Assembly: GCF_041051975.1 (NCBI RefSeq) | Contig: NZ_CP163435.1 | Span: 3,162,001-3,226,000 of the forward strand | Direction of reading: 5' to 3' | DNA: 64,000 nt | Source of the DNA: Streptomyces sp. R21 | Lineage (GTDB): Bacteria; Actinomycetota; Actinomycetes; Streptomycetales; Streptomycetaceae | Part shown: piece after piece, positions 44,338-52,703 of the stretch | How the letters are laid out: the number at the start of each line of letters is the position of its first letter | How positions within the stretch are numbered: the stretch's first letter is position 1 | The notes under the pieces: generated by a model | Seen by the model: the letters and a program-made list of their open reading frames with translations, nothing else | The model's database searches: none | Told to the model about the DNA's origin: nothing | Position numbers and translations under genes: made by a program

Positions 44338-45321
44338 ATGCAGCAATCTTCGCCGCCGGGGGCTGCGCCCCTGCCGGACATGAACCTCCTGCCCGCCCTG
44401 GACGCCCTGCTGCGCGCGGGCAGTGTCGCGGGCGCGGCGGACGAGCTGAACGTGTCGCCCTCGGCGATGAGCCGCACGCTGGGCCGGCTGCGCCGCGTGG
44501 TCGGCGACCCGCTTCTCGTCCCCTCGGGCCGGGGCCTGACGCTGACACCCCGGGCGCACGAGATGCAGCCCCGGGTGCAGGCCGCGCTGGCGGCGGCGGT
44601 CGCGGCGCTGCGGCCACCGAGGGAGGTCGAACTTGCGCTTTTGAGGCGGGAGTTCAGGATCCGCACGAACGACGGGATCGCCATGTCGCTCGGCGCCCCG
44701 CTCCTTGAGCTGGTGGCGCGCGAGGCTCCCGGTGTACGGCTGCGACTGCTGCCGGAGGGCGACGAGGACCCGGCGGACCTGCGCACCCATGTCGACCTGG
44801 ACGTGGGCGAGTTGCCCGACCCGCTCCCGCATGACGTGCGCAACTCCGCGCTGCGCGAGCACCGTTACGTGGCGGTGGCACGGGCCGACGCGGAGTTCGC
44901 GCGGGGGCCGCTGACACCGCACCGGTTCGCCGAGCTGCCGCACATCACGGTGACCCGGCGCGGCCGCACCTACAGCGTGGTCGACGAGCGGCTCGCCGAA
45001 CTCGGCCTAAGCCGCGATGTGTTGGCCACCGCTCCGACGTACGGCGCGGCCTGCTTCTTCGCCCTGCGCACGGACGCGCTGGCGCTGGTGCCGTCCGAGG
45101 TCGCGACGGAGGCGGCCCGGGTGATGCCGCTCGCGATCCTGGAGATCCCGCTGGAGCTGCCGGTGGCGACGACCGGCCTCGCGTGGCACGTACGCCTGGA
45201 CACGGACCCGGCACATCGGTGGCTGCGGGGCGCGCTGGCGCGGGTGGCGGCGGAGGCTTCGCCGCAGACGAGTGCCGTCACACCGTCCGGGGCCGCGGGT
45301 GCAGCGCCCGCAGCTCCCTGA
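44338..45321 (+). CDS. LysR-family transcriptional regulator
   Basis: A 327-residue LysR regulator. HTH: LLPALDALLRAGSVAGAADELNVSPSAMSRTLGRLRRVVGDPLLV. The substrate domain begins near REVELALLRREFRIRTNDG and has the NodD/MexT-like layout. ATG 44338 is used; ATG 44380 (directly before NLLPALD) is possible. Its 3' end overlaps the convergent LysR gene by 44 bases. Confidence 0.88.
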   Translation: MQQSSPPGAAPLPDMNLLPALDALLRAGSVAGAADELNVSPSAMSRTLGRLRRVVGDPLLVPSGRGLTLTPRAHEMQPRVQAALAAAVAALRPPREVELALLRREFRIRTNDGIAMSLGAPLLELVAREAPGVRLRLLPEGDEDPADLRTHVDLDVGELPDPLPHDVRNSALREHRYVAVARADAEFARGPLTPHRFAELPHITVTRRGRTYSVVDERLAELGLSRDVLATAPTYGAACFFALRTDALALVPSEVATEAARVMPLAILEIPLELPVATTGLAWHVRLDTDPAHRWLRGALARVAAEASPQTSAVTPSGAAGAAPAAP

Positions 45322-46183
45322 TCAGCGCGCGGACCGCGACCGTCGAGGCCAGTTCGGGTGTGGTGACGTAGCCGACAGAGCGGGTCGGGCGCTGCGGGCC
45401 GAGGTCGGTGATGTCGAGTGCGGGCGGCGCACTGGTCAGGGAGAGCGCGGGCATGATGGCCATTCCGAGCCCGCTGCCCACCATCGAGAGCACTGCTCCG
45501 TCGTCCTCGGCGCGGACCGTCGCGCAGGGGATCCAGTCCTGCTCGGCCCACCAAGTGCGGGTGTACGACGAGCAGTTCTCGGTCCAGTCGACCAGCGGCA
45601 GCGAGCGCGGGTCGGGATGCCCGGCCGGGTGGACCAGCGCGTACGGCTCCTCCAGCAGGACGTCACCGACCAGCTGCGGCGGCACCGGCGAGCTCGTGCC
45701 CAGCGTGGCGATGCCGACGTCCGCCCGGCCCTCGGCCACCTCCCCCGCCGTGCCCGGCCCGACCTCCCGTACGACCCGCACGGTGGGCTCGATCCCGGGG
45801 TGCCGGGCCGCCAGGCGTTCCAGGGCGGGCGGCAGCAGATGCAGCGCCGCACTGCGGAAGGCCGCGATGCGCAGCGGCCCCGCGACGGTGTCGGTGCCGC
45901 CCGGTCCCGCCCCGGCGCCGCGCGCCTCCGCGGCGAGCGTGTCCAGCATCCGCAGCACCCGCCGGGCGTGCGCCGCGGCCCGGGCGCCCGCCTCGGTGGG
46001 GCGGGCCCCGTACCGGCCGCGCTCGAAGAGCACCACGCCGAGCTTGCGTTCGATGCCGCGCACCGCGTGCGACACCGCGGACTGCGTCGCGCCGAGCGGG
46101 ACGGCGGCCGCCGAGAAGCCGCCCTCGTCGGCGACGGCCACGAGGGTGCGCAGCTCCTGCGGGGCGAGGTCGGACGCGGTCAT
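45278..46183 (-). CDS. LysR-family transcriptional regulator
   Basis: A 301-residue LysR protein: HTH APQELRTLVAVADEGGFSAAAVPLGATQSAVSHAVRGIE-type, split here as TLVAVADEGGFSAAAVPLG then TQSAVSHAVRGIERKL. The effector domain has VGIATLGTSSPVPPQLV and MVGSGLGMAIMPAL. ATG 46183 has AGGAG before it. It is divergent from the MDR oxidoreductase and should regulate it; a T-N11-A box is at 46273-46287. Confidence 0.9.
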   Translation of the reverse strand: MTASDLAPQELRTLVAVADEGGFSAAAVPLGATQSAVSHAVRGIERKLGVVLFERGRYGARPTEAGARAAAHARRVLRMLDTLAAEARGAGAGPGGTDTVAGPLRIAAFRSAALHLLPPALERLAARHPGIEPTVRVVREVGPGTAGEVAEGRADVGIATLGTSSPVPPQLVGDVLLEEPYALVHPAGHPDPRSLPLVDWTENCSSYTRTWWAEQDWIPCATVRAEDDGAVLSMVGSGLGMAIMPALSLTSAPPALDITDLGPQRPTRSVGYVTTPELASTVAVRALIRELRALHPRPRTV

Positions 46184-46272
46184 CGCGGCTCCTGTTCCGT
46201 GGCGGCCAAGAAGGGTTCTGTCCCGGCGGTCAGCGGTCTCTGTCGCCGCCGTCAAGGGTCACACCTGCACCT

Positions 46273-46307
46273 ATGAGAGTGGCTCATGGATGCGGGCGTT
46301 CCATGAG
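46273..46307. promoter_or_regulatory. Candidate LysR operator (T-N11-A box plus extra half-site)
   Basis: ATGAG-AGTGG-CTCAT at 46273-46287 fits the T-N11-A rule of LysR sites, and a third ATGAG half-site follows at 46303-46307, 48 bases before the oxidoreductase start. A recognition site plus a downstream activation site is the usual LysR layout. Confidence 0.6.
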
Positions 46308-46354
46308 CGCAACCCTCTGCCCGGGTCCGGCATTCCTGCCTACGGTCCCGTTCC

Positions 46355-47368
46355 ATGAACGACACCGGCAGGAACGACATCGCGCTCACCGTCCAGCAGA
46401 CCGCCCGCCCGACCGGCTTCCCCACCCCGGACCACTTCCGCTTCGTCGAGTCGCCCGTCCCCGAGCCGGCCCCCGGCACGGCGCTCGTCGAGAACCTGTA
46501 CTGGTCCGTCGACCCGTATCACCGCGAGATGATGGACGGCGACTTCGAGCTGAACGCCCCGCTGGAGGGCCGGGCGCTCGGCCGGGTGATCGCGTCCCGG
46601 GATCCGGCGCTCCCGGAGGGGGAGATCGTCTTCCACCGTCACGGCTGGCGCACCCACTCCGTCGTGCGCCCCGAGGAGACCAGACGGCTTCCCCGCCACG
46701 ACGGCGTGCCTCTCTCCGCGCACCTGAGCATCCTCGGCGGCACCGGCCTCACCGCGTACGTCGGCCTCACCCGCATCGCCCAACTCCGCGGCGGTGAGGA
46801 CCTGTTCGTCTCGGCGGCCGCGGGAGGCGTCGGTACGGCCACCGGGCGTCTGGCCCGGCTGCTGGGCGCCGGACGACTGGTGGGCAGCACGGGCAGCGCG
46901 GCGAAGGCGGCGTATCTCACTCAACACGTGGGCTACGACGAGGTGTTCGACTACCACGCCGGCCCCGTCGCCGACCTCCTGTCGAAGGCGGCCCCCGACG
47001 GCATCGACCTGTTCGTGGACAACGTCGGCGGCGAGCACCTCGGCGCTGCGATCGGCGCGCTGCGCGAGCACGGCCGGGTGGTGCGGATCGGCACCGTCGG
47101 CCAGTACAACGCCCCCGACGCGCCGCTCGCCCTCTTCAACCACGCCGACGTGGTCGAGAAGAGCCTGCGCATCGAGGGCTTCCTCGTGAGCAACTACCGT
47201 GATGTGCAAGAGGAGTTGTACGAGTTCGCCGTACCGCATCTGCAGAGCGGCCGGCTCGCCCTCGACGAGACGATCGTCGAGGGCTTCGACCGGATCGTGG
47301 ACGCGTTCCTGCTGATGCTGCGCGGCGGCAACACCGGCAAGATCATCGTCAGGGGTGCCGAGGGGTAG
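46355..47368 (+). CDS. NADP-dependent MDR-family oxidoreductase (PTGR/LTB4DH-like)
   Basis: A 337-residue zinc-free medium-chain reductase. Typical segments: YWSVDPYHREMM near the N-terminus, ILGGTGLTAYVGL, the dinucleotide motif SAAAGGVGTATGRLARLLGA, YDEVFDYHAG, and VDNVGGEHLGAAI. The family reduces alpha,beta-unsaturated aldehydes, ketones or quinones using NADPH. Start ATG 46355. A hairpin follows at 47374-47395. Confidence 0.9.
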   Translation: MNDTGRNDIALTVQQTARPTGFPTPDHFRFVESPVPEPAPGTALVENLYWSVDPYHREMMDGDFELNAPLEGRALGRVIASRDPALPEGEIVFHRHGWRTHSVVRPEETRRLPRHDGVPLSAHLSILGGTGLTAYVGLTRIAQLRGGEDLFVSAAAGGVGTATGRLARLLGAGRLVGSTGSAAKAAYLTQHVGYDEVFDYHAGPVADLLSKAAPDGIDLFVDNVGGEHLGAAIGALREHGRVVRIGTVGQYNAPDAPLALFNHADVVEKSLRIEGFLVSNYRDVQEELYEFAVPHLQSGRLALDETIVEGFDRIVDAFLLMLRGGNTGKIIVRGAEG

Positions 47369-47373
47369 CCGTC

Positions 47374-47395
47374 AGGGGCACTGGGCGGTGCCCCT
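47374..47395. terminator. Hairpin terminator after the oxidoreductase
   Basis: AGGGGCAC-TGGGCG-GTGCCCCT, an 8-bp stem between the convergent oxidoreductase and AAC(2')-like genes. Confidence 0.7.
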
Positions 47396-47406
47396 CGGGC
47401 GCCGCC

Positions 47407-47946
47407 TCACAGCACGTCGCCGTCCCGCCAGTCGAAGACCAGCTCGTACGCCGGATCGAGCGGGCCGGCCGTCGCGGGGCGCACGAACGTGCTGCCCTCC
47501 TCCTCCGCCAGCCGCACGACACCCTCCGGGCCGAGCGCGCAGATCCGCCCGGGCCAGACCTGCCAGCCGCGAGCCGTGTAGAGGAGCGCGCCCTTGTCGC
47601 TCGCGGAGAGCGCGCCCAGCCCGTACGCCGTGTCGACGATCCGCTCCAGCTCGGCCATCACCTGCCCGCCGAGTCCCGTACGCCGGACATCCGCCCGTAC
47701 GGCGACGGCCTCCACGTACCCGACGCGGAGCGAGCGGCCGCGATGCCGGGCCCGGCGCTGGATCACCGCGCCATGGGCAGCGATCCCCCGCTCGTCGTGC
47801 ACGAGGACATGCAGGCCACCGAGGCTGTGGTCCCAGTCCTCGTCACCGAAGTCCCCTTCGAAGGCCTCGTCCAGGAGGGCGCGGACGGCGCAGAGTTCGG
47901 CGGGGGTGAGGTCCGCGGTGTGGGTGGTGCGGGGTCGGGAGGTCAC
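47407..47946 (-). CDS. AAC(2')-like GNAT acetyltransferase
   Basis: A 179-residue GNAT protein whose blocks closely follow the chromosomal aminoglycoside 2'-N-acetyltransferases of mycobacteria: HTADLTPAE, AFEGDFGDEDWDHSLGGLH, IAAHGAVIQRRA, LRVGYVEAVAVRAD, YGLGALSAS, LYTARGWQVW and a FDWRDGDVL end. The acetyl-CoA loop is the RADVRRTGLG region. In mycobacteria such enzymes acetylate aminoglycosides in vitro but may have a housekeeping role; the natural substrate here cannot be read. GTG/ATG choice: ATG 47946. Confidence 0.8.
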   Translation of the reverse strand: MTSRPRTTHTADLTPAELCAVRALLDEAFEGDFGDEDWDHSLGGLHVLVHDERGIAAHGAVIQRRARHRGRSLRVGYVEAVAVRADVRRTGLGGQVMAELERIVDTAYGLGALSASDKGALLYTARGWQVWPGRICALGPEGVVRLAEEEGSTFVRPATAGPLDPAYELVFDWRDGDVL

Positions 47947-48013
47947 GGGGGCAGTATTCCGGATTCGGGCAGAGGCGAGTCAGCGTTTTTGACTAACCCC
48001 TCACAGCCACTTG

Positions 48014-48032
48014 ACTGGTTAAGCCCACCAGT
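48014..48032. promoter_or_regulatory. Inverted repeat upstream of the alpha/beta hydrolase
   Basis: ACTGGT-TAAGCCC-ACCAGT-like repeat (48014-48019 and 48027-48032; spacer seven bases) overlapping a TTGACT -35-like hexamer at 48011. Placed 65-83 bases before the hydrolase start; may be a repressor site (flanking acetyltransferase is divergent). Confidence 0.45.
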
Positions 48033-48096
48033 GATGCACTGCCCCCATCGCCGCACTAACCACTCACACACATATCAAAGGTTAGGGGAATCCCTC

Positions 48097-48981
48097 ATGG
48101 CCACCCACCGGATCCACCACCGCAGCACCACCGTCCGCGGCCACGAGATCCACTACCGCGAGGCAGGCCCCGCCGACGCCCCCGTCCTGCTCCTCCTGCA
48201 CGGCTTCCCGACCAGCTCGCACATGTTCCGCGACCTGATCCCCCTCCTCGCCGACGGCTACCACCTGATCGCCCCGGACCACCTCGGCTTCGGCCGCTCG
48301 GCGGCGCCCGCGGCCGACGAGTTCCCGTACTCCTTCGCCGAACTGGCCGAGATCACCGGGGAGTTCACCGAGCAGCTGGGCCTGAAGGAGTACGCGCTCT
48401 ACATCCAGGACTACGGCGCCCCGATCGGCCTGCGGCTCGCGCTGGCACACCCCGAGCGGGTGACCGCGATCATCACGCAGAACGGCAACGCGTACGAGGA
48501 GGGGCTCGGCGCCGACGCCTGGGCGCCCGTGCTGGCCCTGATCGCCGAGCGCACCCCGAAGACCGAGGCACCGGTCCGTGAGATCAGCAGCCTCGACGGC
48601 ATCAAGTGGCAGTACCTGCACGGAGTTCCGGCCGACGAGCAGGACCTGGTCAGCCCGGACGCGTACCACCACGACGCCGCGCTGATGGCCCGCCCCGGCC
48701 AGCCCGAGATCCAGCTCGACCTGATCTCCGACTACGGCTCCAACTTCGCCCTCTACCCGGCCTTCCAGGAGTACTTCCGCACCGCCCAGGTCCCCGTCCT
48801 CGCCGTCTGGGGCGCCCACGACCAGATCTTCGTCCCCGCGGGCGCACTCGCCTTCCAGCGCGACCTCCCGCACGCGGAGGTCCACCTGCTCCCCACGGGC
48901 CACTTCGCCCTGGAGACGCACGCCGACCAGATCGCCGGCCTCATGCGGGACTTTCTCGAACGGAACCTGCCCACGACCTGA
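48097..48981 (+). CDS. Alpha/beta-fold hydrolase with Asp nucleophile (epoxide hydrolase/haloalkane dehalogenase type)
   Basis: A 294-residue alpha/beta hydrolase: HGFPTSSHMFR oxyanion region, LGFGRS, the nucleophile elbow QDYGAPIG with Asp105 instead of Ser, an acid Asp in WGAHDQIF and catalytic His in LPTGHFALE. An Asp nucleophile indicates attack on an epoxide or carbon-halogen bond. ATG 48097. The 3' end overlaps the convergent hydrolase by 41 bases. Confidence 0.85.
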   Translation: MATHRIHHRSTTVRGHEIHYREAGPADAPVLLLLHGFPTSSHMFRDLIPLLADGYHLIAPDHLGFGRSAAPAADEFPYSFAELAEITGEFTEQLGLKEYALYIQDYGAPIGLRLALAHPERVTAIITQNGNAYEEGLGADAWAPVLALIAERTPKTEAPVREISSLDGIKWQYLHGVPADEQDLVSPDAYHHDAALMARPGQPEIQLDLISDYGSNFALYPAFQEYFRTAQVPVLAVWGAHDQIFVPAGALAFQRDLPHAEVHLLPTGHFALETHADQIAGLMRDFLERNLPTT

Positions 48982-49792
48982 CCGCCTCCCGGAAGCCCTT
49001 CGGGTCCTCCACCCACGGCAGGTGCCCGGCACCCGTAACGACCGACCGTCGCACCCGCGGCAGAGCCCGCTCCAGCGAGTCGACCGCCCAGCGCGGCCGG
49101 GGATCCCGCTCACCGTCGACGATCAGCACGGGCACGGTCAGGGCCTGGCAGGAGTCGTACAACTCGGCGGTGCCCAAGGTCTGTTTCGTCTGGGCACCCA
49201 GGGCCTGGTTGCACTCGAAGTTGATCTCGAACCACGGCTCGGCCATCCGCCCGGCATGCTCCAGCGCCCGCTCCCGGTCCTCGAAGTCGACCGACCACTG
49301 GAGCACCGCCCGCTCCCGGTCCCCGTCCGGCAACTCCTGCCAGCGCGCGAGCCGTTCGGGCATCTCACCGAGGCGGGCGAGGAAGTTCTCCCCGAAGTGT
49401 CCGCGCCAGGAGGACCACGGGTCGATGCCCGTACCGCCGACGTACACGAGCCCGTCGACCCGGTCGGGATGGGCCAGCGTGTAGCTCAGCGCCAGCTGCG
49501 CGCCCCAGGAGTGGCCGAGCAGCGCCATCCGTTCGAGCCCGAAGTGCCGTCGTACGGCGTCCAGATCGGCCACGAACCGCTCGGTGGTCCACGGCCCGGC
49601 GCACCGCTCCGACCGCCCGCACCCGCGCTGGTCCCAGCGGATGACCGTGGCCCGGTCCTCCAGCATGGCGGTAACGTCCTCGAACATGTCCCACAGCCCT
49701 GGCCCACCGTGACACAGGACCAGGGGCTCACCCTGCCCCGACCGCGAGGCCCACAGCCGTACACCGTCGTCGGTGATCACCGTCTCCGTCAT
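48941..49792 (-). CDS. Alpha/beta hydrolase (proline iminopeptidase-like)
   Basis: A 283-residue hydrolase of the proline-iminopeptidase-like group: LCHGGPGLWD (HGGPG motif), WDQRGCGRS, nucleophile Ser in LGHSWGAQLAL, acid Asp in VDGERDPRP, catalytic His in GAGHLPW. Likely cytoplasmic aminopeptidase or esterase. ATG 49792 gives MTETVITDDG, a normal family start. Confidence 0.88.
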   Translation of the reverse strand: MTETVITDDGVRLWASRSGQGEPLVLCHGGPGLWDMFEDVTAMLEDRATVIRWDQRGCGRSERCAGPWTTERFVADLDAVRRHFGLERMALLGHSWGAQLALSYTLAHPDRVDGLVYVGGTGIDPWSSWRGHFGENFLARLGEMPERLARWQELPDGDRERAVLQWSVDFEDRERALEHAGRMAEPWFEINFECNQALGAQTKQTLGTAELYDSCQALTVPVLIVDGERDPRPRWAVDSLERALPRVRRSVVTGAGHLPWVEDPKGFREAVRSWAGSVRESPA

Positions 49793-49834
49793 GGTGGACA
49801 GTCTGCCCGCGCGGGAAAGCACCCGAAAAGAGAG

Positions 49835-49863
49835 GAGGGGCCGGGCAATCGGCCCGGCCCCTC
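49835..49863 (-). terminator. Terminator downstream of pruA
   Basis: A 12-bp stem GAGGGGCCGGGC / GCCCGGCCCCTC with a five-base loop, 41 bases after the pruA stop; on the minus strand it is followed by CTCTCTTTTC. Confidence 0.85.
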
Positions 49864-49903
49864 TCACGCGTGATGGATCACGCGACGATCACATGACGGA
49901 TCG

Positions 49904-51535
49904 TCAGCCCATGTGCGGGTACCCGTAGTCGGTCGGCGGGACCAGGGTCTCCTTGATGGCGCGGGTCAGCGTCCAGCGCATCAGGTTCTGCGGGGCGCCG
50001 GCCTTGTCGTTGGTGCCGGAGGCGCGGCCGCCGCCGAAGGGCTGCTGGCCGACGACGGCGCCGGTCGACTTGTCGTTGATGTAGAAGTTGCCCGCGGCGT
50101 AGCGGAGCTTCTCCATCGTGTACGCCGTGGCGGCACGGTCACCCGAGATGACCGAGCCCGTCAGCGCGTAGTCCGACACCGACTCCATCTGGGTCAGCAT
50201 CTCGTCGTACGCCTCGTCCTCGTAGACGTGCACGGCGAGGAACGGGCCGAAGTACTCGGTCGTGAAGACCTCGTTCGAAGGGTCCGAGCACTCGACGACC
50301 GTCGGGCGCACGAAGTAGCCGACCGAGTCGTCGTAGGAGCCGCCCGCGACGATCTGGCAGGTCGGGTCCTGCTTCGCGCGGTCGATGGCCGCCTTGTTCT
50401 TGGCGAACGAGCGCTCGTCGATGACCGCGCCGATGAAGTTCGACAGATCGGTGACGTCACCCATGGTCAGGTAGTCGACCTCGGCCGCGAACTCCTCCTT
50501 GAAGCCGGAGTTCCAGATGGACGCCGGAATGTACGCGCGGGAGGTCGCGGAGCACTTCTGGCCCTGGTACTCGAAAGCGCCGCGGGTGAGGGCGGTCTTG
50601 AGGATCGCGCGGTCGGCGCTCGGGTGGGCGACGACGAAGTCCTTGCCGCCGGTCTCGCCGACCAGGCGCGGGTAGGAGCGGTACTTCTCGATGTTGGTGC
50701 CGACCGTCTTCCACAGGTACTGGAAGGTCTTCGTCGAGCCGGTGAAGTGGATGCCCGCGAGGTCCCGGTGCTCCAGGGCGACCTTGGAGACCTCGATGCC
50801 GTCGCCGGTGACGAGGTTGATGACGCCCTTGGGCAGGCCCGCCTCCTCCAGGAGCTGCATCAGCAGCACGGCGGCGTGGGTCTGCGTCGGGGACGGCTTC
50901 CAGACCACCACGTTGCCCATGAGCGCGGGAGCGGTGGGCAGGTTGCCCGCGATCGCCGTGAAGTTGAACGGCGTGATCGCGTAGACGAAGCCCTCCAGCG
51001 GGCGGTGGTCCAGACGGTTCCAGACGCCCGGGGAGTTCGCCGGGGGCTGCTCGGCGAGCAGGTCACGGGCGTACTTCACATTGAAACGCCAGAAGTCGAC
51101 CAGCTCACAGGGGCAGTCGATCTCCGCCTGCTGGGCGGTCTTCGACTGGCCGAGCATGGTGGAGGCGGCGAGGGTCTCGCGCCAGGGGCCGGCGAGCAGT
51201 TCGGCGGCGCGCAGGATGATCGCGGCGCGGTCGTCGAAGGACATCGCGCGCCAGGCCGGGGCGGCCGCGAGGGCGGCGTCGACCGCGTCCTGGGCGTCCT
51301 GCTGCGTGGCGTTCGCGCCGGTGCCGATGACGGCCTTGTGGTTGTGCGGCTGCACGACGTCGAAGCGCTCACCGCCGCCGAGCCGCTTCTCCCCGCCGAT
51401 GGTCATCGACAGTTCGAGCGGGTTCTCGGCCAGCTCCTTGAGCTTGGCCTCCAGGCGGGCGCGCTCCGGGGAGCCGGGGGCGTAGCCGTGCACCGGCTCG
51501 TTGACGGGGGTGGGGACCTGGGTTACTGCGTCCAT
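49904..51535 (-). CDS. pruA: L-glutamate gamma-semialdehyde (1-pyrroline-5-carboxylate) dehydrogenase
   Basis: A 543-residue aldehyde dehydrogenase, second step of proline catabolism to glutamate. Seen: ITPFNFTAIAGNLPTAPALMGN, the FTGSTKTFQYLW NAD loop, general-base Glu in LVGETGGKDF and nucleophile Cys in FEYQGQKCSATSRAYIP. Length is standard for the monofunctional enzyme. ATG 51535 with GGAG upstream. Runs 41 bases after the proline dehydrogenase gene, so probably co-transcribed; the divergent PucR-type gene upstream is the likely regulator. Confidence 0.95.
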   Translation of the reverse strand: MDAVTQVPTPVNEPVHGYAPGSPERARLEAKLKELAENPLELSMTIGGEKRLGGGERFDVVQPHNHKAVIGTGANATQQDAQDAVDAALAAAPAWRAMSFDDRAAIILRAAELLAGPWRETLAASTMLGQSKTAQQAEIDCPCELVDFWRFNVKYARDLLAEQPPANSPGVWNRLDHRPLEGFVYAITPFNFTAIAGNLPTAPALMGNVVVWKPSPTQTHAAVLLMQLLEEAGLPKGVINLVTGDGIEVSKVALEHRDLAGIHFTGSTKTFQYLWKTVGTNIEKYRSYPRLVGETGGKDFVVAHPSADRAILKTALTRGAFEYQGQKCSATSRAYIPASIWNSGFKEEFAAEVDYLTMGDVTDLSNFIGAVIDERSFAKNKAAIDRAKQDPTCQIVAGGSYDDSVGYFVRPTVVECSDPSNEVFTTEYFGPFLAVHVYEDEAYDEMLTQMESVSDYALTGSVISGDRAATAYTMEKLRYAAGNFYINDKSTGAVVGQQPFGGGRASGTNDKAGAPQNLMRWTLTRAIKETLVPPTDYGYPHMG

Positions 51536-51576
51536 GTCTGCCGTGACTCCTTATACGAGTGAGCGGTGGTTCGGGC

Positions 51577-52503
51577 TCAGCCCTTGGTGAGGATCGAGCG
51601 TGCGAAGAAGAGGAGGTTGGCGGGCTTCTCCGCCAGGCGGCGCATGAAGTAGCCGTACCAGTCCGTGCCGTACGCCGTGTACACGCGCATCCGGTGGCCC
51701 TCGGCGGCGAGCCGCAGGTGCTCCTCGCTGCGGATGCCGTACAGCATCTGGAACTCGTACTCGTCGAGCTTGCGCCCGGCGCGCCGGGCGAGTTCCTGCG
51801 CGACGGAGATGAGGCGCGGGTCGTGGGAGCCGATCATCGGGTACCCGTCGCCCTCCATGAGGATGCGCAGGATCCGGACGTACGCCTTGTCGGTCTCGGC
51901 CTTGACCTGGTAGGCGACCTCGGCGGGCTCCTTGTAGGCGCCCTTCACGAGGCGGACCCGGCTGCCGGCGGCGGCGAGGCGGCGGGCGTCGGCCTCGGTG
52001 CGGAACAGGTAGGCCTGGATGACGCAGCCCGTCTGCGGGAAGTCCTTCCGCAGCTCCTCGTGGATGGCGAACATCGAGTCGAGGGTGGTGTGGTCCTCGG
52101 CGTCCAGCGTGACGGTGGTGCCGATGGCGGCGGCGGCCTCGACGACCGGGCGGACGTTGGCGAGGGCGAGCTCGTGGCCGTCGTCCAGCGCCTGGCCGAA
52201 CATGGACAGCTTGATGGACATCTCGGCCTTCGTGCCGAGGTCCAGCGCCTTGAGGTGCTCGATCAGCTCCAGGTACGCGTCCCGGGCGGCGTACGCCTGC
52301 TCGCGCGTCGTGATGTCCTCGCCGACGACGTCGAGGGTGACTTCGAGACCCTTGTCGACGGCGTCCTGGACGATCGGGACGACCTGGTCGACCGTCTCGC
52401 CGGCGATGAATCGGGCGACCACCTGCTTGGTGCCGGGGGCCGCCGACACGAAGCGGCGCATCTTGTCGCTGCGCGACGCGGCGAGAATCACGGGACCCAG
52501 CAC
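51577..52503 (-). CDS. Proline dehydrogenase (monofunctional)
   Basis: A 308-residue FAD enzyme oxidising proline to pyrroline-5-carboxylate at the membrane. The barrel shows TLDVVGEDI, SIKLSMFGQ, VTLDAEDHTTLDSM, RLVKGAYKEPAE, IGSHDPRLI and the YEFQMLYGIR block with substrate-binding residues. GTG 52503 with GGAGG nine bases upstream is preferred over longer readings because the typical LGPVILAASRSD start follows. First gene of the proline catabolic pair. Confidence 0.92.
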   Translation of the reverse strand: MLGPVILAASRSDKMRRFVSAAPGTKQVVARFIAGETVDQVVPIVQDAVDKGLEVTLDVVGEDITTREQAYAARDAYLELIEHLKALDLGTKAEMSIKLSMFGQALDDGHELALANVRPVVEAAAAIGTTVTLDAEDHTTLDSMFAIHEELRKDFPQTGCVIQAYLFRTEADARRLAAAGSRVRLVKGAYKEPAEVAYQVKAETDKAYVRILRILMEGDGYPMIGSHDPRLISVAQELARRAGRKLDEYEFQMLYGIRSEEHLRLAAEGHRMRVYTAYGTDWYGYFMRRLAEKPANLLFFARSILTKG

Positions 52504-52626
52504 GGGGCACCTCCACGGAAAGAACGGGCGGGCCGCGAACCCGGCGATATCACCTTGAGGGCGACGCAGGGGTACGGCACGGAGAACCACCGTGAAACCT
52601 AAGGATCCCTCCGATCGTCGACCATC

Positions 52627-52636
52627 GACAGCTGTC
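52627..52636. promoter_or_regulatory. Palindrome in the proline-dehydrogenase / PucR divergent region
   Basis: GACAGCTGTC, a perfect 10-base palindrome, with a smaller one (CAGA-CA-TCTG, 52658-52667) nearby, both in the 200-base region between the divergent genes. Candidate regulator contacts. Confidence 0.35.
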
Positions 52637-52703
52637 ACGCATCCGTGCCCTGGATCTCAGACATCTGTATGAAGGGCCGGGGAAAGTGCGGGAGAATGCC
52701 CGA

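Noticed and set aside
47743..48096. N-terminal extension of the Asp-type alpha/beta hydrolase
   Set aside because: Runs antisense over the AAC(2')-like gene and its promoter; conserved hydrolase sequence starts at ATG 48097.
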